NCBI RefSeq assembly: GCF_009026145.1 | Contig: NZ_WBUE01000012.1 | Coordinates: forward strand, 38,101-102,100 | DNA length: 64,000 bases | From: Hyphomicrobium sp. | GTDB taxonomy: Bacteria; Pseudomonadota; Alphaproteobacteria; Rhizobiales; Hyphomicrobiaceae | Reading direction: 5' to 3' | Shown here: piece by piece, positions 9,729 to 18,772 of the stretch | How the letters are laid out: every line of letters begins with the position of its first letter | Numbering within the stretch: position 1 is the stretch's first letter | The notes under the pieces: model-generated | What the model was told of the DNA's origin: nothing | The model's input: the letters and a program-made list of their open reading frames with translations, nothing else | Database searches by the model: none | Made by a program: the position numbers and the translations under genes

Positions 9729-9835
9729 ACACGAGCAGAGAGAAGCATCGCCCGACGAGCGTGGTGCTTTTTGATGGCCGGCGCTCGCGCCGGGCGCCGT
9801 CCATGCGCAGCATGGCTCCGCCGTGACGCGCCGGA
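9729..9835 (+). repeat. Dispersed palindromic repeat, copy 2
   Basis: This aligns over about 105 bases with copy 3 at 43549-43655. Both start ACACGAGC.GA.AGAAGCAT and share TGATGGCCGGCGCTCGCGCC and then GTCCATGCG.AGCATGGCT plus CGCC.TGACGCGCC. The palindromic parts (GGCCGGCGC..GCGCCGG and CCATGC..GCATGG) could fold into two small hairpins. Confidence 0.75.
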
Positions 9836-10036
9836 GCATGGGCCGCGGCGCGGGCCCATGCTGAAATGCAGCCGGCCGTCGTCTCCCTGATATTCGCCAG
9901 GATCCGTGCGGCGCACTTGCGGTTGCGTGCGCGCGGCGGCTGCGATAACACCAGAGCAACGATATTGCGACGCAGCACGACCCCTCGCGCGCATCGACGT
10001 CACGAGCCGCCCAAGCACGCCCTTTAAGGCACGCCC

Positions 10037-10402
10037 ATGGACCAGCTGTTCTACGACTACCTGCCCATCGCCATTTTCATCGGCGTGGCGCTCGCCATCG
10101 CCTTCATCCTGATGGCGGTGCCGTTCGTGATCGCCGTCAACAACCCCGACCCGGAGAAGGTTTCCGCCTACGAGTGCGGCTTCAACGCCTTCGACGACGC
10201 GCGCATGAAGTTCGACGTGCGCTACTACCTGGTGGCCATCCTGTTCATTATCTTCGATTTGGAGGTCGCCTTCCTGTTCCCGTGGGCGGTCGCCTTCGGC
10301 GACATTGGCCTGTTCGGGTTCTGGTCGATGATGGTGTTTCTCGCCGTCTTGACGGTCGGCTTCATCTACGAATGGCGCAAGGGAGCGCTCGAATGGGATT
10401 GA
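10037..10402 (+). CDS. nuoA: NADH-quinone oxidoreductase subunit A
   Basis: NuoA is a small membrane subunit of complex I at the junction between the peripheral arm and the proton-pumping arm. The 121-residue product has three membrane segments and the conserved loop [20 protein letters not shown], whose Cys lies near the quinone site, followed by [19 protein letters not shown]. Length and ends are normal. No good ribosome-binding site is seen before ATG 10037. It heads the nuo cluster; its stop overlaps the start of nuoB by 10 bases, indicating translational coupling. Confidence 0.97.
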   Translation: MDQLFYDYLPIAIFIGVALAIAFILMAVPFVIAVNNPDPEKVSAYECGFNAFDDARMKFDVRYYLVAILFIIFDLEVAFLFPWAVAFGDIGLFGFWSMMVFLAVLTVGFIYEWRKGALEWD

Positions 10403-10971
10403 TCACGCCCCGGCTCGAGCCCGCCTCCGGCAGGACCCGTATCGAGCCCGCCTCCGGCGGCCTGCTGGTCAAGCCGGGCGAGGAGGGCTTCACGCAGATC
10501 TCCTCCAAGCTTGCCGACAAGGGCTTTCTCGTCACCACAACCGACGACCTCATCAACTGGGCGCGCACCGGCTCGCTGATGTGGATGACGTTCGGGCTCG
10601 CGTGCTGCGCCGTGGAGATGATGCAGGCGTCGATGCCGCGCTACGATCTGGAACGCTTCGGCTTTGCCCCGCGCGCCTCTCCGCGCCAGTCGGACGTGAT
10701 GATCGTCGCCGGCACGCTGACCAACAAGATGGCTCCCGCCCTGCGCAAGGTCTACGACCAGATGCCGGAGCCGCGCTACGTGATCTCCATGGGCAGCTGC
10801 GCCAACGGCGGCGGCTACTACCACTATTCGTACGCGGTGGTGCGCGGCTGCGACCGCATCGTGCCGGTCGACATCTACGTGCCGGGCTGCCCGCCGACGG
10901 CCGAAGCCCTGGTCTATGGCGTGCTGCTCCTGCAGCGCAAGATTCGCCGCACGGGAACGATTGAAAGGTAG
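10393..10971 (+). CDS. nuoB: NADH-quinone oxidoreductase subunit B
   Basis: NuoB carries the terminal 4Fe-4S cluster N2 that passes electrons to quinone. The 192-residue product shows the ligands Cys71 and Cys72 ([10 protein letters not shown]), Cys136 ([14 protein letters not shown]) and Cys166 ([11 protein letters not shown]). ATG 10393 lies inside the end of nuoA. The N-terminus includes a small direct repeat, LEPASGR and IEPASGG, encoded by a duplicated GAGCCCGCCTCCGGC at 10418 and 10443; this extends the usual N-terminal tail and is likely harmless. Confidence 0.97.
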   Translation: MGLITPRLEPASGRTRIEPASGGLLVKPGEEGFTQISSKLADKGFLVTTTDDLINWARTGSLMWMTFGLACCAVEMMQASMPRYDLERFGFAPRASPRQSDVMIVAGTLTNKMAPALRKVYDQMPEPRYVISMGSCANGGGYYHYSYAVVRGCDRIVPVDIYVPGCPPTAEALVYGVLLLQRKIRRTGTIER

Positions 10972-10972
10972 G

Positions 10973-11036
10973 CAGCGGGCAATGGGCAGTCGGCGGTAAG
11001 GGCCAGACTTGTTTCACTGCCTACTGCCCAATGTCT
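10973..11036 (+). repeat. Inverted repeat in the nuoB-nuoC gap
   Basis: GCAATGGGCAGTCGGCGGT near 10979-10998 is an imperfect inverted copy of ACTGCCTACTGCCCAATG at 11016-11033. The transcript could form a hairpin of about 18 pairs with a few mismatches between two co-transcribed genes. Confidence 0.55.
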
Positions 11037-11057
11037 ACGGACTGATTGAGAGATGCC

Positions 11058-11675
11058 ATGGGCCTGTCGCTGCAAGAGCTGGGTGATCATGTTGCGGGGG
11101 CGTTGGGTCCAGCCGTCACCTCCAAGCGCGTGGTCTACGGCGAGCTGACGCTCGACGTTCCGCGCGAAAAAATCGTCGACGTGCTGACTTTCCTGCGTGA
11201 TGACACGCGGTGCCTGTTCGAAGTGCTGATCGACATCTGCGGCGTCGATTGGCCGGCGCGTGAGGCCCGCTTCGACGTCGTCTATCATCTGCTGTCGCCG
11301 CGCCTCAACCAGCGCATCCGCGTCAAGCTCCAGACCGATGAGACGACACCGGTGCCGAGCACGGTGGGCGTGTTCTCGGCGTCGAACTGGTTCGAGCGCG
11401 AAGCTTACGACATGTACGGCATCCTGTTCTCCGGCCATCCGGACCTGCGCCGCATTCTCACCGACTACGGTTTCCAGGGCTATCCGCTGCGCAAGGATTT
11501 CCCGCTCACCGGCTACGTCGAGGTGCGCTACGACGACGAGCAGAAGCGCGTCGTCTACGAGCCGGTGGAGCTGGCGCAGGAGTTCCGCAGCTTCGACTTC
11601 GAGTCCCCGTGGGAGGGCACGCGCTACGTGCTGCCGGGGGATGAGAAGGCCAGCGGCCCGGCCGGCAAGGCATGA
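11058..11675 (+). CDS. nuoC: NADH-quinone oxidoreductase subunit C
   Basis: NuoC is the 30-kDa peripheral-arm subunit that packs against NuoD and NuoB; it carries no cofactor. The 205-residue product has the family signature [19 protein letters not shown] followed by [23 protein letters not shown] 11058 with GAGAG just upstream is preferred; TTG 11046 is a possible earlier start. NuoC and NuoD are separate here, unlike the fused E. coli protein. Confidence 0.97.
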   Translation: MGLSLQELGDHVAGALGPAVTSKRVVYGELTLDVPREKIVDVLTFLRDDTRCLFEVLIDICGVDWPAREARFDVVYHLLSPRLNQRIRVKLQTDETTPVPSTVGVFSASNWFEREAYDMYGILFSGHPDLRRILTDYGFQGYPLRKDFPLTGYVEVRYDDEQKRVVYEPVELAQEFRSFDFESPWEGTRYVLPGDEKASGPAGKA

Positions 11676-12067
11676 GCTTGCGGGTGAGGGCTAGCGGCAT
11701 GGCACGCACCGCTTCACCCATCGTGCCCTATGCCATCGCGATGGTCGCCGGCGTGCTCGCCTGGGACCTCGTGCGCCTGCTCGGCGGCAGGCAAGAAGCA
11801 TGGGACGATCCCAACTACTGGCTGATCGGCTATCCGCTGATGTTGATCGCCGCCTTCGTGCTCGGGCTGGGCTTTCGCGAGCGCCCGTGGCGTTGGGCTG
11901 TCGCCATCGTTGCGACGCAGGCGGCCTGGTCGCTGTTCCTGGCGTTGGCGGCGGACGGGGTGCCGAACCTGCTTCCTCTTGGGCTCATCATGTTCGCGCT
12001 GCTGGGGGTGCCTTGCATCGGCGCTGCCTATGTCGGTAAGTGGATCGGGGACAGGGTGCCGACATGA
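11672..12067 (+). CDS. Predicted membrane protein of unknown function
   Basis: The 131-residue product has about four hydrophobic segments ([54 protein letters not shown] and [21 protein letters not shown]) and no motif I recognise. ATG 11672 overlaps the nuoC stop (ATGA), which suggests coupling. ATG 11699, preceded by GGTGAGG, would give 122 residues. Its position inside the nuo cluster suggests co-transcription, not necessarily a role in complex I. Confidence 0.65.
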   Translation: MSLRVRASGMARTASPIVPYAIAMVAGVLAWDLVRLLGGRQEAWDDPNYWLIGYPLMLIAAFVLGLGFRERPWRWAVAIVATQAAWSLFLALAADGVPNLLPLGLIMFALLGVPCIGAAYVGKWIGDRVPT

Positions 12068-12086
12068 GCAACGAGGGCAAGAGCCG

Positions 12087-12539
12087 ATGAAGAACACGCT
12101 GAAGCCCGGCGCCACGGCGCAGTTCTCCTACCGCGTTCCCGCCAATAAGACCGTCCCGCATCTTTACCCCGAGGCCGCCGAGTTCAGGGAGATGCCGACC
12201 GTGTTCGCCACCGGCTTCATGGTCGGTCTCATGGAATGGACGTGCATGAAGGTCATCGAGCCGCATCTGGAAGATGGCGAGGGCAGCCTCGGCATCCACA
12301 TCGACGTCTCGCACATCGCCGCCACCGTGCCGGGGCAGACGGTGACGGTCGATGCCGAGTGCACCAAGGTCGACGGCCGGCGCATCTGGTTCAAGGTGAA
12401 GGCGCACGACGGCATCGACCTCATCGGCGAAGGACGTCACGAGCGCATGATCATTCCGTGGACGAAGTTCGTCTCGCGCGTCAACGAGAAGGCGAAGCTG
12501 GCCCGCGCCGAGGCCATCAGCCACCGGATCGGAGGCTGA
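12087..12539 (+). CDS. FlK-like hotdog-fold thioesterase family protein
   Basis: The 150-residue product resembles the fluoroacetyl-CoA-thioesterase-like (FlK) hotdog family. It has an N-terminal FSYRVPANKTVPHLYPE, a central FATGFMVGLMEWTCMKVIEP containing the family Glu, and GIHIDVSHIAATVPGQTVTV with the conserved His. Members hydrolyse small acyl-CoA thioesters; the substrate here is unknown and fluoroacetate specificity should not be assumed. It lies between nuoC and nuoD with tight spacing to the next gene (2 bases). Confidence 0.75.
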   Translation: MKNTLKPGATAQFSYRVPANKTVPHLYPEAAEFREMPTVFATGFMVGLMEWTCMKVIEPHLEDGEGSLGIHIDVSHIAATVPGQTVTVDAECTKVDGRRIWFKVKAHDGIDLIGEGRHERMIIPWTKFVSRVNEKAKLARAEAISHRIGG

Positions 12540-12541
12540 TT

Positions 12542-12973
12542 GTGACGCACGACATTTCTGGCCACTGCCTCTGCGGCGCCATCACCTACAAGGCCAAGGC
12601 GCCTACGCACGACGTGAGCGTCTGCCATTGCAGCATGTGCCGCCGCTGGACCGGCGGTCCGCTGATGTACATCGACGTTGAGGGTGCGCCGACCTTCACC
12701 GGCCACGACGACATCGGCGTCTACCGCTCCTCTCCCACTGGCGAGCGCGGCTTCTGCAAGCGCTGCGGATCGATCCTGTTCTGGAAGGTGGCCGGCGAGG
12801 AGCGCTACACGTTCACCGCCGGCTCGCTCGATGCTCCAACCGGGCTCACCCTTGCCAAGGAAATCTTCATCGAGGACAAGCCCACCTTCTACGATTTCGC
12901 CAATCCGACCCAGAAGCTCTATGGCGCGGACGCGATGGCGGTCTATACCGGAACCGGCGACGAACCTAAGTGA
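12542..12973 (+). CDS. GFA family protein (glutathione-dependent formaldehyde-activating-like)
   Basis: The 143-residue product carries the GFA zinc-binding pattern: Cys9 and Cys11 (GHCLCGAITY), Cys28, Cys30 and Cys33 (CHCSMCRRW), and Cys72 and Cys75 (GFCKRCGS). Most family members have no proven role; few act on S-hydroxymethylglutathione. The start is GTG at 12542, two bases after the thioesterase stop. It ends nine bases before nuoD, so it probably travels on the nuo transcript. Confidence 0.85.
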   Translation: MTHDISGHCLCGAITYKAKAPTHDVSVCHCSMCRRWTGGPLMYIDVEGAPTFTGHDDIGVYRSSPTGERGFCKRCGSILFWKVAGEERYTFTAGSLDAPTGLTLAKEIFIEDKPTFYDFANPTQKLYGADAMAVYTGTGDEPK

Positions 12974-12982
12974 GATAGCGGC

Positions 12983-14173
12983 ATGGCCGAGACAGACATC
13001 CGTCAATTCAACATCAACTTCGGCCCGCAGCACCCCGCCGCGCACGGCGTGCTCCGCCTCGTGCTCGAGCTCGACGGCGAGGTGGTGGAGCGCGTCGATC
13101 CGCACATCGGTCTTCTCCACCGCGGCACCGAGAAGCTGATCGAGCACAAGACCTACCTGCAGGCCATCGGCTACTTCGACCGTCTCGACTACGTGGCGCC
13201 GATGAACCAGGAGCACGCCTTCTGCTTGGCGGCGGAGAAGCTCTTGGGTCTCAAGGTGCCGAGGCGCGCCCAGCTCATTCGCGTGCTCTATTCGGAGATC
13301 GGCCGCCTCCTGTCGCACCTCCTCAACGTGACGACTCAGGCGATGGACGTCGGCGCGCTCACCCCGCCCTTGTGGGGGTTCGAGGAGCGCGAGAAGCTGA
13401 TGGTGTTCTACGAGCGCGCCTCGGGCAGCCGCATGCACGCCAAGTATTTCCGCGTCGGCGGCGTGCACGAGGACCTGCCGCCGCAGCTCATCGACGACAT
13501 CGCCGACTTCTGCGCCACCCATCCCAAGGTGCTCGACGACATCGAGACGCTGCTGACCGACAACCGCATCTTCAAGCAGCGCAACGTCGACATCGGCGTC
13601 GTCAGCCTTAAGGATTGCTTCGACTGGGGTTTCTCCGGCGTCATGGTGCGCGGCTCGGGCGCCGCCTGGGATTTGCGCAAGGCGCAGCCCTATGAGTGCT
13701 ACGCCGAGCTCGACTTCGACATCCCCGTCGGCAAGAACGGCGACTGCTACGACCGCTATCTGGTGCGCATGGCCGAGATGCGCCAGTCGGTGATGATCAT
13801 GCAGCAGTGCTGCGACAAGCTGCGCTCGCCCGAGGGGGCGGGGCCGTACGTCGCCGCCGACCGCAAGGTGGTGCCGCCGCGGCGCGCCGACATGAAGCGC
13901 TCGATGGAGGCGCTCATCCACCACTTCAAGCTCTACACGGAAGGGTTCCACGTGCCGGAGGGCGAGGTGTATGCGGCGGTGGAGGCGCCGAAGGGCGAGT
14001 TCGGCGTCTATCTCGTCGCCGACGGGTCGAACAAGCCGTACCGCTGCAAGATCCGCGCGCCGGGCTTCCCGCACCTGCAGGCGATGGACTTCCTCACCAA
14101 GAAGCACATGCTGGCCGACGTCTCGGCCATCTTGGGCTCGATCGATATCGTGTTCGGCGAAATCGACCGCTAG
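12983..14173 (+). CDS. nuoD: NADH-quinone oxidoreductase subunit D
   Basis: NuoD (49-kDa subunit, related to the large subunit of NiFe hydrogenases) forms the quinone-binding cavity with NuoB. The 396-residue product starts near [20 protein letters not shown], which includes the conserved His-containing loop, and ends with [12 protein letters not shown], the normal C-terminus. [18 protein letters not shown] and [17 protein letters not shown] are family landmarks. The next nuo gene is 2.4 kb away, separated by three accessory genes. Confidence 0.97.
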   Translation: MAETDIRQFNINFGPQHPAAHGVLRLVLELDGEVVERVDPHIGLLHRGTEKLIEHKTYLQAIGYFDRLDYVAPMNQEHAFCLAAEKLLGLKVPRRAQLIRVLYSEIGRLLSHLLNVTTQAMDVGALTPPLWGFEEREKLMVFYERASGSRMHAKYFRVGGVHEDLPPQLIDDIADFCATHPKVLDDIETLLTDNRIFKQRNVDIGVVSLKDCFDWGFSGVMVRGSGAAWDLRKAQPYECYAELDFDIPVGKNGDCYDRYLVRMAEMRQSVMIMQQCCDKLRSPEGAGPYVAADRKVVPPRRADMKRSMEALIHHFKLYTEGFHVPEGEVYAAVEAPKGEFGVYLVADGSNKPYRCKIRAPGFPHLQAMDFLTKKHMLADVSAILGSIDIVFGEIDR

Positions 14174-14263
14174 GAGGATTTCCCGCCAAGGTTGCGCTCT
14201 CGCAACAGTAGCCGCATTGCGGTCGTGGCACTCTCAGCCGGATTTTTCGGTTGAGGTGGTGTT

Positions 14264-15505
14264 GTGGAGTTCGACTTACTTTCCGAGATTTGGGACGCGA
14301 TAGTTCGATTTTACGGCGAGCACGAGCCGGTCATACGGGTCGTTTCCTACGTCGTTTCTCCCATATTGGCGCTTCTTGCGTTTCTGTGGAACCGCAAGGA
14401 TCGGAAGGAAATCATCGTCAAGTCCACGGAGCTCGGGCGGCTCGAGATCGAAGTCGATCATGCCCATACACTTGTCCGAGAGGAGCAGGATAAGCTTCAA
14501 GCGGCCCAAGACGAGCTTGCGGCGCGAGGGGATCGAATAGCAGAGCTAGAGGATGATCTTCGCAAGATCACCGATAGCTCCAACGCTCTTTGGGCGCTGC
14601 GACCATCTCCTTCGTTCAACACGCATCGAGCAAGCTTGTGGGATCCCAGCGGCGCTAGAATTGTAACTATCGGGAACCTGAAAGGCGGCGTAGGCAAGAC
14701 GACCTTAGCTGCAAATTTCGCGGCATATGTCAGCGAGACCCTCGAAGAAGACGTGCTGCTGATAGACTTGGACTTCCAGGGCTCGCTCTCGAACATGCTA
14801 ATGCTGGCTATCGAGCGAGAGGACGTGCCGTCCAACGTCGACAAGCTGTTTGACCCCAACGCGAACTTGATCACGCTCGAGGAAGCGAACGTCCATCTCG
14901 CAAAGAAGCTCAAACGCGGCTGGCTCGTACCATCGAACTATGGCTTCGCGCAGGTCGAGAACAGACTGCTGCTGAGTTGGCTTCTGCAGGCCGATGGCGG
15001 AATTGATGTTCGCCACCGCCTCGCCAATGTTCTCCTGCGATCCGAAATTAGGCGGTCTTACAAAGTCATCGTTTTGGATATGCCGCCGAGGATGACGCTC
15101 GGTACTGTGAACGCACTTGTCACGAGTCACTTCTTTTTTGTACCGACAATTCTCGACTCACTCTCCGCCGAGGCTGTTGGTCAGTTTCTGACGAGCGTGA
15201 AGCAGGTAGGATTGGACCTTGACCTCGAGATCGACCTCAAAGGCATCATCGGCTGCATGACGCGACAGGCGGAGCCCACTGGAAACGAGATAAGGGCTTT
15301 GGATCTCTGCCGTAAGGCCGGCCACCTCTGGCGGGAGGACGAGGACTTTGTGCTAAAGGCAACACTTCCGCGAAAGGTCGACATCGGAAGCGCGTCAGGT
15401 GTCGATGTCGCCTATTTCGGTAAGGATGGGCAAGGTGTCCCCCTTCGCAGGTGGTTTGACCCGCTATTCGAAGAAATGTGTCAGAAGATATTCCCAGCAA
15501 AATAG
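14264..15505 (+). CDS. Membrane-anchored ParA/MinD-like ATPase with coiled coil
   Basis: The 413-residue product has one predicted membrane segment (residues about 23-42), a charged coiled-coil region (about 55-105, EVDHAHTLVREEQDKLQAAQ onward) and a ParA-type ATPase domain with deviant Walker A KGGVGKTT at 140-147, VLLIDLDFQGS and VIVLDMPPR. ParA proteins position DNA or complexes on surfaces; a membrane-tethered form might be a localisation device, but no ParB or parS is seen. Base use is less GC-rich than its neighbours, with codons such as TTA, ATA and AGA, suggesting transfer into the nuoD-nuoE gap. The start is GTG; no strong ribosome-binding site. Confidence 0.78.
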   Translation: MEFDLLSEIWDAIVRFYGEHEPVIRVVSYVVSPILALLAFLWNRKDRKEIIVKSTELGRLEIEVDHAHTLVREEQDKLQAAQDELAARGDRIAELEDDLRKITDSSNALWALRPSPSFNTHRASLWDPSGARIVTIGNLKGGVGKTTLAANFAAYVSETLEEDVLLIDLDFQGSLSNMLMLAIEREDVPSNVDKLFDPNANLITLEEANVHLAKKLKRGWLVPSNYGFAQVENRLLLSWLLQADGGIDVRHRLANVLLRSEIRRSYKVIVLDMPPRMTLGTVNALVTSHFFFVPTILDSLSAEAVGQFLTSVKQVGLDLDLEIDLKGIIGCMTRQAEPTGNEIRALDLCRKAGHLWREDEDFVLKATLPRKVDIGSASGVDVAYFGKDGQGVPLRRWFDPLFEEMCQKIFPAK

Positions 15506-15609
15506 GCGGCTGTCGCCTCCAGGGCGCCCCGAATCGCCTGGTATCGACTAACCACATTCAAAGCGGGCTCCTGTAGAGCGTGCCGCAGCTCTAGCAAGGA
15601 GGTCTCGCC

Positions 15610-15960
15610 ATGGCTATCTTGAGCCTAAGTGAGATATTCGGTTTTTCCCGGGATGACATGGCCAATTCTCGCGGCCAGAAGAAGCAGCGAGCTGCCGACG
15701 ACAAGCTGCTGGACGACTACGTGGCGCGCCTAATTCGGGTAGGCGATCAGCGCCCTGCGTTCGAGACTGCCTTGGCAGATATCAAGACCGATGATCGACT
15801 GAAGGCAGCCGATATCATCTCGATCGCACAGCGCTACAACGGCGGCGGCAAGAAGTCGTCCTCCAAGGCGATGGCGCTCGCGGCCATCTCCAAGCGCTTC
15901 GTCGAGATCGTCCGCTTCCACGCCAAGAACAAGGTCGCCGAGCGCGTTCGTCCTTGGTGA
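15610..15960 (+). CDS. Small hypothetical protein, N-terminally basic
   Basis: The 116-residue product has no family I recognise. It reads MAILSLSEIFGFSRDDMANS, then a basic stretch (RGQKKQRAADDK), a helical middle and a second basic stretch (GGGKKSSSKAMALAAISKRF). ATG 15610 is preceded by a strong AAGGAGG, so it is likely translated. ATG 15658 is a weaker alternative. It sits between the ParA-like gene and a small membrane protein within the nuo cluster. Confidence 0.6.
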   Translation: MAILSLSEIFGFSRDDMANSRGQKKQRAADDKLLDDYVARLIRVGDQRPAFETALADIKTDDRLKAADIISIAQRYNGGGKKSSSKAMALAAISKRFVEIVRFHAKNKVAERVRPW

Positions 15961-16035
15961 CAGCTGCGCGTTGACCAGCGACTGATCGCCCATCAGACTT
16001 GCGCAGTTGAGTAGCGCACGCGCAGGGTCTGGGCC

Positions 16036-16380
16036 ATGGTCGATCATCTGTTTTTGTTGGCGGTGGGGGCCATCGGCTGGGGGCTGGCACTCGCCACCTA
16101 CCGCCCCATCGCGCTCAGGGCCGGCTGGCCGTTGGGCACTGCCCAGGCGATGGTTCCGGCACTGATCTTGGTCATCGCCCTCGTGTCGATCGCCGCCGGC
16201 CTTGCCTTTGCCGTCGCCCGCGGCCCGCTGCACGGTGGCCTCATCATCGTGATCTTCGGCGTCGCGCTGGCCGTATTCTGGAGCGGCTTTTTGCGCGTCG
16301 GCGCGCAATCGGCGCTATTGCTGGCGCCGCTCGCCGTGCTGGCGCTGTTGATCAGCTGGCCGCTCGGGACGTCGGGCTGA
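16036..16380 (+). CDS. Small predicted membrane protein
   Basis: The 114-residue product is almost entirely hydrophobic with three or four membrane segments (LFLLAVGAIGWGLALATY, AMVPALILVIALVSIAAGLAF, GGLIIVIFGVALAVFWSGF and ALLLAPLAVLALLISW). No motif is recognised. It lies just upstream of nuoE on the same strand. The ribosome-binding site before ATG 16036 is poor. Confidence 0.6.
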   Translation: MVDHLFLLAVGAIGWGLALATYRPIALRAGWPLGTAQAMVPALILVIALVSIAAGLAFAVARGPLHGGLIIVIFGVALAVFWSGFLRVGAQSALLLAPLAVLALLISWPLGTSG

Positions 16381-16557
16381 CACTCGTCAAAGGAACTATG
16401 GCGCAGCATGCCCGCAAATGCTTGCCTTGCGGCGCGTTCAGACGTAGTGAACGGGTGATTGTGCGCTGCGTCAAAATCAGCGAAACTGCCCGCGGAGCAG
16501 GACCGATCGCGGCCCCGCATCGCTGGGCTTGAGCCGTGCTCCCGAGAGGTGCCAGCC

Positions 16558-17181
16558 TTGGCCGTCCGCCGCCTATATCCCGAGCAGCCGCTGAGCTTTG
16601 CGTTCACGCCCGAGAACCTCGCCTGGGCGAAGCGCGAGATCGGCAAGTATCCGCCCGGCAAGGAAGCCTCGGCCGTGCTGGCGCTGCTGTGGCGGGCGCA
16701 GGAGCAGGAGGGCTGGACCACCGAGCCCGCTATCCGCGCCGTCGCCGATATGCTCGGCATGGCCTACATCCGCGTGCTCGAGATCGCGACATTTTACACG
16801 ATGTTCCAGCTTGCCCCCGTCGGCAAGACAGCCCATCTGCAGGTATGCGGCACCACCCCGTGCATGCTGCGCGGCTCCGAGGCGCTGATCGAAATCTGCA
16901 AGGAGCGCATCGCCGAGCATCCCCACGAGCTGTCACCCGACGGCCAGTTTTCCTGGGAAGAGGTCGAGTGCCTTGGCTGCTGCGCCAACGCTCCTGTCGT
17001 GCAGATCGGCAAGGACACCTTCGAGGACCTCGATCCGGAGCTGTTCGACAAGCTGCTCTATGACTTGCGCACCGGAAAGGCGGTGAAGCCCGGCTCGCAG
17101 ATCGGGCGGCGCGCCTCCTGCCCAGCCGGTGGCCCGACGACGCTTCTCGGCGAGGGCCGGCGCGACACGGAAAAGGTGTGA
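16558..17181 (+). CDS. nuoE: NADH-quinone oxidoreductase subunit E
   Basis: NuoE (24-kDa) holds the 2Fe-2S cluster N1a next to the FMN subunit NuoF. With the TTG start at 16558 the product is 207 residues beginning [20 protein letters not shown], the usual alphaproteobacterial N-terminus, and AGAGGTG lies upstream. The four ligands are Cys97, Cys102 (CGTTPC), Cys138 and Cys142 (CLGCC), in the same spacing as E. coli. The frame stays open about 100 bases upstream but that extension has no family likeness. The stop overlaps the nuoF region closely. Confidence 0.95.
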   Translation: MAVRRLYPEQPLSFAFTPENLAWAKREIGKYPPGKEASAVLALLWRAQEQEGWTTEPAIRAVADMLGMAYIRVLEIATFYTMFQLAPVGKTAHLQVCGTTPCMLRGSEALIEICKERIAEHPHELSPDGQFSWEEVECLGCCANAPVVQIGKDTFEDLDPELFDKLLYDLRTGKAVKPGSQIGRRASCPAGGPTTLLGEGRRDTEKV

Positions 17182-17189
17182 GGACTGCA

Positions 17190-18476
17190 ATGCTGCTGCA
17201 GGACAAGGACCGCATCTTCCGTAACCTCTATGGCTTCCATGACTGGCGGCTCGCCGGCGCGCGCGCGCGCGGTGCCTGGGATGGCACGAGAGCGCTGATC
17301 GACAAGGGCCAGGACTGGATCGTCAACGAGGTGAAGGTCTCGGGTTTGCGCGGCCGCGGCGGGGCTGGCTTTCCCACGGGGCTCAAGTGGTCGTTCATGC
17401 CCAAGAACGACGCGCGGCCGTCCTACCTCGTGATCAACGGAGACGAGTCCGAGCCCGGCTCGTGCAAGGATCGCGAGATCATGCGCCACGATCCGCATCT
17501 GCTGATCGAGGGCGCGCTGCTCGCCTCCTTCGCCATGAAGGCGCACACCTGCTTCATCTACGTGCGCGGCGAGTTCATCCGCGAGCGCGAGCGCCTACAG
17601 GCGGCGATCGATGAAGCCTGCGACGCCAAGCTGATCGGCAAGGACAACGACAACGGCTGGGATTTCGACATCGTCGTCCACCACGGCGCCGGCGCCTACA
17701 TCTGCGGCGAGGAGACGGCGCTCATCGAGAGCATCGAAGGCAAGAAGGGCATGCCGCGCCTGAAGCCGCCGTTCCCGGCCAACGTCGGGCTCTACGGCGC
17801 GCCGACGACGGTCAACAATGTCGAGAGCATCGCCGTGGTGCCGGACATCCTACGCCGCGGCGGGGCGTGGTTCGCCTCCCTCGGCCTGCCGAACAACACC
17901 GGCACCAAGCTGTTCCAGATCTCCGGCCACGTGAACAGGCCGTGCGTGGTCGAGGAGGAGATGGGCATCCCGTTGCGCCAGCTCATCGACGAGCACTGCG
18001 GCGGGGTGCGCGGCGGCTGGGACAACCTGCTCGCCGTCATTCCGGGCGGCTCGTCGATGCCGATGATCCCCGCCGAGCAGTGCGATAACCTGACCATGGA
18101 CTTCGACGCGCTCGTCAAGCTGAAGTCGGGGCTCGGCACGGCCGCCATCATCGTCATGGACAAGTCGACCGACATCATCAAGGCCATCACCCGCATCGCC
18201 TATTTCTACAAGCACGAGTCGTGCGGGCAGTGCACGCCCTGCCGCGAGGGCACCGGGTGGATGTATCGCGTGCTCGAGCGCATGCAGCGCGGCGAGGCGG
18301 AGAAGCGCGAGATCGATCTGCTCTACAACGTGACCAGGCAGGTGGAGGGGCACACCATCTGCGCGTTGGGCGATGCCGCCGCCTGGCCGGTGCAGGGGCT
18401 GCTGCGCAACTACCGCCACGTCATCGAAGAGCGTATCGATGCGCACCGAGCGGCCGTCAAAGAAGCCGCCGAATAG
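17190..18476 (+). CDS. nuoF: NADH-quinone oxidoreductase subunit F
   Basis: NuoF (51-kDa) binds NADH and FMN and carries 4Fe-4S cluster N3; electrons enter complex I here. The 428-residue product shows the glycine-rich NADH site [16 protein letters not shown], the FMN segment [18 protein letters not shown], and cluster ligands Cys345, Cys348, Cys351 ([15 protein letters not shown]) and Cys391 ([10 protein letters not shown]). ATG 17190 has AGG at 17181-17183; an in-frame GTG at 17178 overlaps the nuoE stop and is less likely. Confidence 0.97.
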   Translation: MLLQDKDRIFRNLYGFHDWRLAGARARGAWDGTRALIDKGQDWIVNEVKVSGLRGRGGAGFPTGLKWSFMPKNDARPSYLVINGDESEPGSCKDREIMRHDPHLLIEGALLASFAMKAHTCFIYVRGEFIRERERLQAAIDEACDAKLIGKDNDNGWDFDIVVHHGAGAYICGEETALIESIEGKKGMPRLKPPFPANVGLYGAPTTVNNVESIAVVPDILRRGGAWFASLGLPNNTGTKLFQISGHVNRPCVVEEEMGIPLRQLIDEHCGGVRGGWDNLLAVIPGGSSMPMIPAEQCDNLTMDFDALVKLKSGLGTAAIIVMDKSTDIIKAITRIAYFYKHESCGQCTPCREGTGWMYRVLERMQRGEAEKREIDLLYNVTRQVEGHTICALGDAAAWPVQGLLRNYRHVIEERIDAHRAAVKEAAE

Positions 18477-18501
18477 ATGCGAACGCGGGAAGGGACGAGC
18501 T

Positions 18502-18753
18502 TTGGATCTGTTGGCGCTGATTATCGCTTCCTTCACGCTCTCCGCCATCGCAGGGGCGCTGGCGGTCGGCGCCGTCGGCTATCTGGCGTGGGGCTCGCCG
18601 GGTGCCGCAATCGGCGCGCTGCTGGGGTATGCGGCCGGCGTCTGGTACGAGCAGCGCTTCGCCGGCTCACCGATGTCGGCGTACGCCAAGGGCTGGGTGT
18701 CGCTCGCCCTGTTCATCGGCGGGCTCGCCGTGCTCGCCATTGCCACGCGATGA
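18502..18753 (+). CDS. Small predicted membrane protein between nuoF and nuoG
   Basis: The 83-residue product starts at TTG 18502, six bases after GGGAAGGGA. It has two or three hydrophobic segments (ALIIASFTLSAIAGALAVG, AAIGALLGYAAGVWY and SLALFIGGLAVLAIAT), the middle one with a glycine-rich AIGALLGYAAG pattern. I do not recognise a family. Tight spacing to nuoF (25 bases) and nuoG (19 bases) indicates it is part of the operon. Confidence 0.6.
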   Translation: MDLLALIIASFTLSAIAGALAVGAVGYLAWGSPGAAIGALLGYAAGVWYEQRFAGSPMSAYAKGWVSLALFIGGLAVLAIATR

Positions 18754-18772
18754 CGCTGATCGGGTAGGACGT

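Larger units (their letters stand above)
9385..10036. other. Repeat- and remnant-rich gap before nuoA
   Basis: This 650-base stretch holds a short gene remnant (9406-9471), a strong inverted repeat (9590-9637), a tRNA-Asp fragment (9667-9713), a dispersed repeat copy (9729-9835) and about 200 bases of upstream nuoA sequence in which I see no clear promoter boxes. On the minus strand, 9595 down to 9455 encodes a 46-residue open frame (start MSLQMQHYV, end GQDTLIPAR) that I do not recognise; it may be a transposase or other gene remnant. Confidence 0.5.

Noticed and set aside
9606..10018. Several short frames over the tRNA fragment and dispersed repeat before nuoA
   Set aside because: They run through the tRNA remnant and the palindromic repeat in several frames at once, so they reflect the repeat rather than a gene.
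14264..15505. Chromosome partitioning ParA with an origin nearby
   Set aside because: There is no parB partner, no parS-like repeats and no dnaA boxes recognised nearby, and the N-terminal membrane helix is atypical for the chromosomal ParA.
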